This document shows, in pieces, positions 57,686 to 64,000 of a stretch of 64,000 nucleotides of DNA. Each line of letters begins with the position of its first letter. Within the stretch, counting starts at the first letter, position 1. The stretch spans positions 24,203-88,202 of the forward strand of contig NZ_JAUMTY010000001.1 of NCBI RefSeq assembly GCF_030530965.1. The letters run 5' to 3'. A program made the translations under genes and the position numbers. The DNA comes from Corynebacterium sp. (GTDB lineage: Bacteria; Actinomycetota; Actinomycetes; Mycobacteriales; Mycobacteriaceae). A model generated the notes under the pieces. That model did no database searches. It saw only the letters and a program-made list of their open reading frames with translations, and was not told the origin of the DNA.

Positions 57686-58210
57686 ATGGCCGGCTCAATG
57701 GATAAAGTAAAAGAATTCTTCGGCCTTCAGCCTGTAGAAGACTATAAACGCGATAGTTATTATGACGATGATTACGAGGACTACGACGATTACGACGATC
57801 GCCCCGTAGAGCGTGAGCGCCACGCCGACTCTTATTCCCGCGATTCCTATGGTTATCGGTCGGGGAGTAGCTACGGTGGATCCCGTTATTACTCCTCCTC
57901 GACGCCGGAATCCCGGGGGACGACGACAGAGACACCTCGTGAGCCCGAGATTGTGCGGATAACCCTGGCCTCGTTCCGGCAAGCCCGCCAAATCGGGGAA
58001 GCGTTCCGCAATGGCGACATCGTCGTTTACGACGTATCCGCGATGGAAAAGTCCCAGGCGCAGCGTGTGGCCGACTTTGCCGCGGGGATTCAGATTGCGC
58101 TCGACGCGCGGACCGAGAAACTTACTCCGCGCAAGTTTGCGCTGATTCCGAAAGGCGTCAGGCTGGATGACGAGCAGAAAGAGCAGCTGAAAGAGCCCGA
58201 CTCTCTCTAA
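57686..58210 (+). CDS. sepF: Cell division protein SepF
   Basis: The protein has 174 residues with a strong GGAGGAAGGA ribosome-binding site. The N-terminal amphipathic membrane-targeting helix is MAGSMDKVKEFFGL. A Tyr/Asp/Ser-rich linker (about 18-85) leads to the SepF globular domain (about 88-165: EIVRITLASFRQARQIGEAFRNGDIVVYDV). In Actinobacteria SepF tethers FtsZ to the membrane in place of FtsA, by gripping the FtsZ C-terminal peptide. Confidence 0.94.
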   Translation: MAGSMDKVKEFFGLQPVEDYKRDSYYDDDYEDYDDYDDRPVERERHADSYSRDSYGYRSGSSYGGSRYYSSSTPESRGTTTETPREPEIVRITLASFRQARQIGEAFRNGDIVVYDVSAMEKSQAQRVADFAAGIQIALDARTEKLTPRKFALIPKGVRLDDEQKEQLKEPDSL

Positions 58211-58268
58211 GCCCCGCCCGTCCGGTACGCTGAATCGAAATTATCTGTTAATGCGGTAAAGGACACGT

Positions 58269-58574
58269 GTGACTGCTCTTTCGCTCACTATCTATACGAT
58301 CGCGCGGATTTACTCTTTCATCCTGATCGTCAGGATCGTCGTTGAAATGATCGCCAGTTTCTCCCGGTCTTGGCGGCCTCCGCGGTGGTTTGCCTTGGCC
58401 GCGGAGCCTTTCTTTGTTGTCACAGATCCGCCGGTCAAAGCTCTGAGAAAACTCATTCCTCCCCTCAACCTTGGGGGCGGCGTGGGCCTGGATTTGTCAG
58501 TCCTCGTCCTGTTCTTCGCGCTGGAAGTTATTGCGATGATATTCCGACCGACTGGCGTGTTCGGCTTGTACTAA
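58269..58574 (+). CDS. yggT: YggT-family membrane protein
   Basis: The protein has 101 residues from a GTG with AAAGGA 5 nt upstream. It has two hydrophobic segments (about 3-27 and 75-95) flanking a loop with FVVTDPPVKALRKLIPPL, the YGGT family signature (PxxxPLRxxIPP-like). The family is linked to division and osmotic stress, without a settled function. It lies between sepF and wag31, as usual. Confidence 0.88.
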   Translation: MTALSLTIYTIARIYSFILIVRIVVEMIASFSRSWRPPRWFALAAEPFFVVTDPPVKALRKLIPPLNLGGGVGLDLSVLVLFFALEVIAMIFRPTGVFGLY

Positions 58575-58917
58575 TTCCGCGCGAGAGACCCGCTTTTCGT
58601 GAAACTGGCGAAAAAATTGGGACACTTGATACGCTATATGCGCTATAGTGCGGTAGACTAACGACGTTAATCGAATATTTTGGGGTCGCAGTAGATAGCA
58701 ACGGCTAATCGGTAGTAGCTACAAGCTACTGAGGTTGCCGGGGCTGTTGTGATCAGAACATTTCTCGGCGATGTAACGTGTAAAGCGTTATCAATGAAGT
58801 TAAAGTAGATCTCACAACTGCGTTTCCAGAGACAGATAGAAACTCGGGATGGTATCCGAGTCCACCGCGTGCGGTGGACGGCGGTTGGCGTTCCGTATGA
58901 AAGTGAAGGGAATTTCC
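58575..58917. other. wag31 leader and promoter region
   Basis: 343 bp. TATAGT (58644-58649) and TAGACT (58654-58659) fit the corynebacterial -10 pattern, so transcription probably starts near 58655-58667. That would give a leader of about 250 nt containing hairpins AGTAGCT/AGCTACT (58714-58730) and GTCCACCGC/GCGGTGGAC (58860-58879). GAAGGGAA lies just before the ATG. Confidence 0.45.
58860..58879. repeat. 20-bp palindrome in the wag31 leader
   Basis: GTCCACCGCGTGCGGTGGAC has perfect 9-bp arms around GT. It lies 38 nt upstream of the wag31 start, where it could be an RNA hairpin or a protein operator. Confidence 0.7.
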
Positions 58918-59970
58918 ATGCAGCTGACTCCCGCTGATGTGCATAATGTAGCGTTCAGCAAGCCGCCGATCGGCAAGCGTGGCTACAACGAGGATGAGGT
59001 TGACCAGTTCCTCGACCTTGTCGAAGACACTCTCAGTGAGCTGCTTGATGAAAACTCTGAACTCAAGAGTGCCGTAGAAAGCAACTCGACAGAGTCTCGT
59101 GATGCTGCTTCATCGTCTGCAGCATCGGCACCAAGTGCTGGGTCCTCGGTTGATGAGGGCGCTCTCCGTGCGGAGATTGAGAGCCAGGTCCGCAGTGAAC
59201 TGGAACAGTCGCTCCGCCGAGACATTGAGCAGAAAGTTCGCCAGAACCTTGAAGCCGAGTACGAAGCACGGTTGGTCGAGGCTCGCAAACAAGCCGAGGC
59301 AGATGCTCGCGCTCGCTTCGAGTCTGAGAAGCAAAGCCAGCCGCAACAGCCCGCGCAGGCTGCGTCGTCGGTCCCCGGTACCGACAGCGAGACCGGCGAG
59401 GCCACGGCAGAGACTCACATGCAGGCAGCTCGCGTCCTAAGCCTGGCTCAGGAGATGGCGGATCGTCTCACCAACGACGCCCGTCAGGAATCCCAGTCCA
59501 TGCTGGATGAGGCTCGTACTGCAGCCAACAAGACCATTTCCGACGCTGACGAGTCCTCGAAGCGCACGCTGGCCGATGCAGAGTCCCGTTCCACCAGCCA
59601 GCTTAATGACGCTAAGCAGAAGTCGGATTCCATGATCGCCGAGGCTCGCCAGAAGTCCGAGGCCATGGTGGCAGATGCTAAGCAGAAGTCGGAGACGATG
59701 ATTTCCGACGCCACCGCACAGTCGGAGGCTCAGGTCCGGTCGGCTCAGGAGAAGGCAGATCAGCTGCGTAGCGACGCCGAGCGTAAGCACGCAGAGATCA
59801 TGACCACCGTGAAGAAGCAGCAGGAAGCTTTGGAGGCTCGTATCGAAGAGCTCCGCACCTTCGAGCGCGAATACCGTACCCGCCTGAAGACCTTCCTCGA
59901 ATCTCAGCTGGAGGATTTGAACTCACGTGGTTCTGCGGCACCCGCCGGCCAGCTCGAGTCCAATGACTAG
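58918..59970 (+). CDS. wag31: Polar growth protein Wag31/DivIVA
   Basis: The protein has 350 residues from the ATG at 58918 (GAAGGGAA upstream); the longer frame to 58849 crosses the palindrome and lacks homology. The N-terminal DivIVA lipid-binding domain is [34 protein letters not shown] variable linker and coiled coils follow. Residues 186-295 form ten consecutive 11-residue repeats of the pattern x-D-A-x3-S-x3-hydrophobic. The protein marks curved membrane at the poles and directs apical cell-wall synthesis. Confidence 0.95.
   Translation: MQLTPADVHNVAFSKPPIGKRGYNEDEVDQFLDLVEDTLSELLDENSELKSAVESNSTESRDAASSSAASAPSAGSSVDEGALRAEIESQVRSELEQSLRRDIEQKVRQNLEAEYEARLVEARKQAEADARARFESEKQSQPQQPAQAASSVPGTDSETGEATAETHMQAARVLSLAQEMADRLTNDARQESQSMLDEARTAANKTISDADESSKRTLADAESRSTSQLNDAKQKSDSMIAEARQKSEAMVADAKQKSETMISDATAQSEAQVRSAQEKADQLRSDAERKHAEIMTTVKKQQEALEARIEELRTFEREYRTRLKTFLESQLEDLNSRGSAAPAGQLESND
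59473..59802 (+). repeat. Ten 33-bp coding repeats in wag31
   Basis: The DNA encodes ten 11-residue units (residues 186-295), for example [22 protein letters not shown] and [11 protein letters not shown]. The units from 59605 to 59703 are the most alike in nucleotide sequence. This is a hendecad coiled-coil pattern. Confidence 0.8.
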
Positions 59971-59991
59971 GTAATTCCCGTTCTTTCATTG

Positions 59992-60030
59992 ACCCACTGC
60001 GGGCTAGTTTCCCGCGGTGGGTTAATTTTT
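59992..60030 (+). terminator. Terminator after wag31
   Basis: ACCCACTGCGGG (59992-60003) pairs with CCCGCGGTGGGT (60011-60022) with one T/G wobble around a 7-nt loop, followed by TAATTTTT. Confidence 0.85.
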
Positions 60031-60076
60031 GTCTTATTTGGATTTGCTAGGCTGGTGACAAACAAAGGATGTGGTT

Positions 60077-60271
60077 ATGACTGTATTAGCTCTGCTTCTA
60101 GCCGTTGTGGCTTTTGCCTTTCTCGTTCTTGCCCTGGTGTTGGCATCAAAAGCGTGGGCAATAGCCTGCATTGTGGTAGGAGCTATAGGAGTTCTTATCG
60201 TCATCATCGATATCATCGTTAAACGGAAAGAGCGCGCTGGGAAGAGCGGTAAATCCGTGAATGGGGAATAA
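60077..60271 (+). CDS. Small two-helix membrane protein
   Basis: The protein has 64 residues from the ATG at 60077, with AAGGA 7 nt upstream; a GTG two codons earlier is too close to the ribosome-binding site. Nearly the whole chain is hydrophobic (two helices, about 3-25 and 28-47), ending in a basic KRKERAGKSGKS tail. I do not recognise the family. Small membrane proteins in this place between wag31 and ileS are known in Corynebacterium. Confidence 0.65.
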   Translation: MTVLALLLAVVAFAFLVLALVLASKAWAIACIVVGAIGVLIVIIDIIVKRKERAGKSGKSVNGE

Positions 60272-60339
60272 CGAACGCGCGTTCCCCGTTGTAATTTTTT
60301 AGCATCATCGATAATCCCGTATAGTTTTGTTCGTCCGCT

Positions 60340-60648
60340 ATGATCCGGCTATCTCCGGGGAGCGACTCGGAAGAACAGGTACCAGAACTGCACTGTGGCG
60401 GCGATGCCCGTAACAGTGCAAATGTGGTACCCCAGTAGAACCGAGCGGTTCGGCACCGTCACCGTCGTTAATGAGTGGGATTTGGTCCGTGGTAAGGCCA
60501 TATCCAATCAGGGTGGTACCGCGCGTGAGCGTCCCTGGCCGAGCAATGCTGAGCTCGATGAAGCGCGGTTCGCCTTCCACAGGTACCCGTTCCATCGGCT
60601 CTGCTACGTCATTCGTTGTTATGACAGCCTAGATAAGAGGAGCCAGGG
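60340..60648 (+). promoter_or_regulatory. T-box riboswitch controlling ileS translation
   Basis: The T-box sequence is at 60510-60523 (AGGGTGGTACCGCG). The antisequestrator can be read base by base: CAGGG (60509-60513) with CCCTG (60533-60537), the 7-nt bulge TGGTACC (60514-60520), and GCG (60521-60523) with CGT (60530-60532). The competing sequestrator is CCCTGGC (60533-60539) with GCCAGGG (60642-60648), which spans the end of the Shine-Dalgarno sequence and the first base of the GTG start. Upstream are stable hairpins (60390-60419 and 60438-60451). A candidate specifier ATC (isoleucine) is at 60351-60353 in a very short stem (CCGG arms 60345-60348 and 60355-60358). Translational T-boxes with ultrashort stem I are established for actinobacterial ileS. 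Uncharged tRNA-Ile should free the start site. Confidence 0.93.
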
Positions 60649-63600
60649 TGACCGATAACATGTCGACGTCGGAGACAAAGTCTGATTCTCCCAGGAACCC
60701 GGAGGACGCGACTCCTGCGGGTGGCGCATACCCGCGTGTCGATCTCGCAGAAGGATCTACGCGCTTTGCCGATATGGAACCCAAGGTGCTCGATTTTTGG
60801 AAGAAAGATCGCACCTTTGAAGAATCAATCAGCCAGCGCGATGGTGCCCCGGAGTATGTGTTCTACGACGGCCCTCCCTTCGCAAATGGTTTGCCCCACT
60901 ACGGGCACTTGCTCACCGGGTACGTCAAGGACATCATCCCCCGGTATCAGACGATGCGTGGCAAGAAAGTTGCCCGCGTCTTTGGGTGGGACTGCCACGG
61001 TCTTCCTGCCGAGCTTGAGGCAGAAAAGCAGCTAGGCATCAAGGACAAAGGTGAAATCGAGTCGATGGGGCTCGAAGCCTTTAATGACTACTGCGCGAAG
61101 TCCGTCCTTCGCTACACCGAGGAATGGAAGGCGTACGTCACCCGGCAAGCTCGGTGGGTTGATTTCGAGCATGGCTACAAAACCATGAACCTCGACTTCA
61201 TGGAGTCTGTGATGTGGGCCTTCAAGACTCTCTACGATAAAGGGCTCATCTATCAGGGGTTCCGCGTCCTTCCGTATTCGTGGGCCGAGCACACTCCACT
61301 GTCGAACCAGGAGACTCGCCTCGACGATTCGTACAAGCTGCGTCAAGACCCCACCGTTACGGTGACATTCCCGATCACCGGGGTGAAAGAGGGGACTAGT
61401 GCCGACGACAGTCTGGTCGGCGCCTTGGCCCTTGCCTGGACGACGACGCCGTGGACGCTGCCGTCGAACTTGGCGCTGGCTGTTAATCCGAACGTGACTT
61501 ACGTCGAGGTTGAGGTGGGCAGCACCGGGCTTGACGAGTTCAAAGGTCAACGCGTTCTGCTAGCCGAAGACCTCGTCGGCGCCTACAAGAAAGAACTGGG
61601 TAAGGACTATAAGGTCCTCTCGACTCACCCGGGGAGCGATCTCGTCGGCCTGACCTATGAGCCGATCTTCGATTACTTCAAGGATAATCCGAATTCGTTC
61701 CAGATCCTCCCGGCGGATTACGTCACGACGGAAGATGGTACGGGTATCGTTCACCAGGCTCCGGCTTTTGGTGAAGACGATATGAACACGACGAACCAGT
61801 TTGATATCCCGCTGGTTATCCCCGTGGATGCTGACGGGAAGTTCACATCCGAGGTTCCGGATTATGAAGGCCAATTGGTCTTTGATGCGAATAAGCAAAT
61901 CATCAAGGACTTAAAGAAGGCCAAGCGTATCGTGCGCCATCAGACGATCGAGCACTCGTATCCTCACTCATGGCGGTCGGGCCAGCCACTGATCTACATG
62001 GCATTGCCGTCGTGGTTTGTCTCGGTGACGAAGTTCCGCGACCGCATGGTCGAGCTCAACCACGACAAAGTTGAGTGGCTCCCGGAGCATATTCGCGACG
62101 GTCAGTTCGGGAAGTGGCTCGAAGGTGCCCGCGATTGGAACATCTCCCGAAATCGGTACTGGGGATCGCCCATTCCTGTTTGGGTCTCGGATAACCCGGA
62201 GTATCCGCGTGTCGACGTCTACGGTTCACTTGACGAACTCGAGCGAGATTTCGGGACACGTCCGGAGTCGCTTCACCGTCCCTACATCGACGAGCTGACT
62301 CGCCCCAACCCGGACGATCCGACGGGCAAGTCGACGATGCACCGCGTGCCAGAAGTTCTCGACTGCTGGTTTGAATCGGGATCGATGCCCTTCGCCCAGG
62401 TTCATTACCCCTTTGAGAACCAGGAATGGTTTGAAAAGCATGCTCCGGCGGACTTCGTGGTGGAATACTCCGGCCAGACGCGCGGATGGTTCTACACGAT
62501 GCACGTGTTGGCAACAGCGCTGTTTGATCGGCCAGCGTTCAAACGCGTCGTCGCCCACGGAATTGTCCTGGGTAATGACGGTTTGAAGATGTCCAAATCG
62601 AAGGGCAATTATCCGAACGTCAACGAAGTGTTCGACCGCGACGGGTCGGATGCGATGCGCTGGTTCTTGATGTCGTCGCCGATCCTTCGCGGCGGAAACC
62701 TGATCGTCACCGAGGAAGGCATCCGTGAGGGCGTGCGCCAGGCGATGCTCCCAATGTGGAACGCGTATTCGTTCCTTGCTCTGTACGCCTCGAAACCGGC
62801 GGAGTGGTCGACGTCGTCGACGAATGTTCTGGACCGGTATATCCTCGCCAAATTGCACGACACTATCGACGAAGTCACGAAGGCTTTAGACGATACTGAC
62901 GTTGCGCGCGCGACGGATGAGGTGCGCTGGTTCTGCGATGCGCTGACCAACTGGTATGTGCGTCGGTCGCGTGATCGTTTCTGGGCTGGAGATACAGTCA
63001 AGCCGGAAGCCTTTAATACGCTGTATACGGTGCTGGAAACGTTGACGCGTGTGACTGCGCCACTGTTGCCGATGCTTTCGGAGGTGCTGTGGCGTGCCCT
63101 GACTGGTGGGCGTTCGGTACACCTGGCTGATTGGCCGTCGTCTGATGCCATCCCATCGGATCCTGACTTGGTTCAGGCGATGGATGGCGTCCGGTCCGCG
63201 TGCTCGGCGGCGTCGTCGTTGCGGAAGGCCCATCACTTGCGTAATCGGTTGCCCTTGTTGTCGGTGACCGTGGCGATGCCTCAGTCGTCGTCCTTGGAGC
63301 CGTTTGCGGACATCATTCGCGATGAAGTCAATGTCAAGGACGTTATCTTGACCGACGACGTTAATTCCGTGGGACGCTTTGAAGCTGTTGTCAATGCTCG
63401 CGTTGCCGGCCCTCGTCTGGGCAAAGATGTCCAGAAGGCGATTAAGGCAGTGAAGGCGGGTGACTACACCGTTGACGGAGACGTTCTTCGTGCCGACGGT
63501 ATTGAGCTCAAGCCCGAGGAATTCACGCGTCGTCTCGTTGCAGTGAACCCAGACACGACTGCTGAAATCGAAGGAACTGAGGGCCTGGTTGTCATCGACA

Positions 63601-63902
63601 CCACGATGACGCCGGAACTCGAAGTCGAAGGCTGGGCGGCCGACCGGATTCGTGGAATTCAGGAGGCCCGCAAACAGGCAGGGCTGAACGTCTCTGACCG
63701 CATCGCGTTGACGATGTACGTCCCCGACGACAAGGTCGATATGGTGAAGTCCCAGAAGGACACCATCGCCTCTGAAGTGTTGGCGACCTCGGTGGAGATC
63801 AAGGCCGCATCGGAGGCTCCGTCTGAGGCCACGGATCTGTCGGATGGTTGCTTTGCCTCGGTGCCGGTCGATCTTCGACGTGACGACTCCAGCGAGTCAT
63901 AA
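60648..63902 (+). CDS. ileS: Isoleucyl-tRNA synthetase, eukaryote-like (type 2)
   Basis: The protein has 1084 residues from the GTG at 60648 (AAGAGGAG 5 nt upstream); an ATG at 60660 is too far from that site. The class I motifs are HYGH (84-87) and KMSKS (647-651). The surroundings ([30 protein letters not shown]) and the lack of a C-terminal Cys4 zinc site mark the IleRS2 form shared by mycobacteria and eukaryotes. The editing domain ([31 protein letters not shown]) is present. It is controlled by the T-box leader. Confidence 0.95.
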   Translation: MTDNMSTSETKSDSPRNPEDATPAGGAYPRVDLAEGSTRFADMEPKVLDFWKKDRTFEESISQRDGAPEYVFYDGPPFANGLPHYGHLLTGYVKDIIPRYQTMRGKKVARVFGWDCHGLPAELEAEKQLGIKDKGEIESMGLEAFNDYCAKSVLRYTEEWKAYVTRQARWVDFEHGYKTMNLDFMESVMWAFKTLYDKGLIYQGFRVLPYSWAEHTPLSNQETRLDDSYKLRQDPTVTVTFPITGVKEGTSADDSLVGALALAWTTTPWTLPSNLALAVNPNVTYVEVEVGSTGLDEFKGQRVLLAEDLVGAYKKELGKDYKVLSTHPGSDLVGLTYEPIFDYFKDNPNSFQILPADYVTTEDGTGIVHQAPAFGEDDMNTTNQFDIPLVIPVDADGKFTSEVPDYEGQLVFDANKQIIKDLKKAKRIVRHQTIEHSYPHSWRSGQPLIYMALPSWFVSVTKFRDRMVELNHDKVEWLPEHIRDGQFGKWLEGARDWNISRNRYWGSPIPVWVSDNPEYPRVDVYGSLDELERDFGTRPESLHRPYIDELTRPNPDDPTGKSTMHRVPEVLDCWFESGSMPFAQVHYPFENQEWFEKHAPADFVVEYSGQTRGWFYTMHVLATALFDRPAFKRVVAHGIVLGNDGLKMSKSKGNYPNVNEVFDRDGSDAMRWFLMSSPILRGGNLIVTEEGIREGVRQAMLPMWNAYSFLALYASKPAEWSTSSTNVLDRYILAKLHDTIDEVTKALDDTDVARATDEVRWFCDALTNWYVRRSRDRFWAGDTVKPEAFNTLYTVLETLTRVTAPLLPMLSEVLWRALTGGRSVHLADWPSSDAIPSDPDLVQAMDGVRSACSAASSLRKAHHLRNRLPLLSVTVAMPQSSSLEPFADIIRDEVNVKDVILTDDVNSVGRFEAVVNARVAGPRLGKDVQKAIKAVKAGDYTVDGDVLRADGIELKPEEFTRRLVAVNPDTTAEIEGTEGLVVIDTTMTPELEVEGWAADRIRGIQEARKQAGLNVSDRIALTMYVPDDKVDMVKSQKDTIASEVLATSVEIKAASEAPSEATDLSDGCFASVPVDLRRDDSSES

Positions 63903-64000
63903 CGGCGACGTGGTATAAGAGCGCTTTACACCGGGCGAGTGGCTTTAGTCTGAAAGGATGACATCTGTAGAGATATGGCGAACACCACACACGACGATGC
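63903..64000. other. Region after ileS, right edge
   Basis: 98 bp. An ATG at 63958 right after GAAAGG opens a frame (MTSVEIWRTPHTTM) to the window edge, and another ATG lies at 63975. Neither has a well-spaced ribosome-binding site, and the product cannot be named from so few residues. Confidence 0.35.

Noticed and set aside
60395..60658. 87-codon frame overlapping the ileS start
   Set aside because: It covers the T-box elements and antisequestrator; the sequence is explained by RNA structure.
63958..64000. Start of a gene after ileS (MTSVEIWRTPHTTM)
   Set aside because: Too short to identify, and GAAAGG abuts the ATG instead of being properly spaced; left as an edge note.

Overview
The window is a stretch of chromosome from a Corynebacteriales actinobacterium, most probably a Corynebacterium. 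The gene order matches the chromosomal block known from C. glutamicum and M. tuberculosis: ltsA/asnB, ctaCF, ctaE-qcrCAB, NlpC/P60 hydrolases, pimB', aroG, pknL, mptA, idsA, metF, then the dcw cluster to wag31 and ileS. The DNA is only moderately GC-rich. The species cannot be fixed from the sequence alone. I see no insertion sequences, prophage, CRISPR array, tRNA or rRNA genes, so this is core genome rather than an island.

Layout. (1) 1-10160 is the respiratory block: the tail of a HesB/IscA-like gene, asnB (minus), ctaC-ctaF, a solitary trpD (minus), then ctaE and qcrCAB with ATGA overlaps. Together these encode most of a cytochrome bc1-aa3 supercomplex. (2) 10302-17608 is envelope and sugar metabolism: a DnaQ/GIY-YIG fusion nuclease, two secreted NlpC/P60 peptidoglycan hydrolases, pimB', a ROK glucokinase and a PlsC acyltransferase. 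(3) 17781-34513 is a lipoglycan-related region: a three-gene unit of two GT87 mannosyltransferase-like proteins plus an O-acyltransferase, RNase AS, type II DAHP synthase, a 1036-residue protein joining two GT-C modules, PknL and its divergent DNA-binding neighbour, and a tight idsA-crtI-mptA operon. (4) 34701-37590 holds metF, a GNAT acetyltransferase, a small HEPN-like protein and a DUF3040 membrane protein. (5) 38287-59970 is a complete actinobacterial division and cell-wall cluster: mraZ, rsmH, ftsL, ftsI, murE, murF, mraY, murD, ftsW, murG, murC, ftsQ, ftsZ, pgeF, yggS, sepF, yggT, wag31. ftsA is absent, as is normal in this phylum. (6) 59971-64000 holds a small membrane protein and ileS behind a T-box leader.

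Regulation that can be read directly: a textbook MraZ operator (three TGGGN units at 10-bp period) upstream of mraZ; a T-box leader for ileS in which the antisequestrator strand is exactly complementary to the ribosome-binding site; CRP/GlxR-type palindromes upstream of an NlpC/P60 gene and of ctaC; a LexA-like palindrome between the GNAT and HEPN genes; several starts that look leaderless; and clear intrinsic-type terminators between units.

I found no wholly unknown system. The most unusual items are the fused GT-C protein, the GT87-GT87-acyltransferase operon, phytoene desaturase embedded between idsA and mptA, a divergent FtsZ C-terminal peptide, and an eleven-residue repeat array in Wag31.
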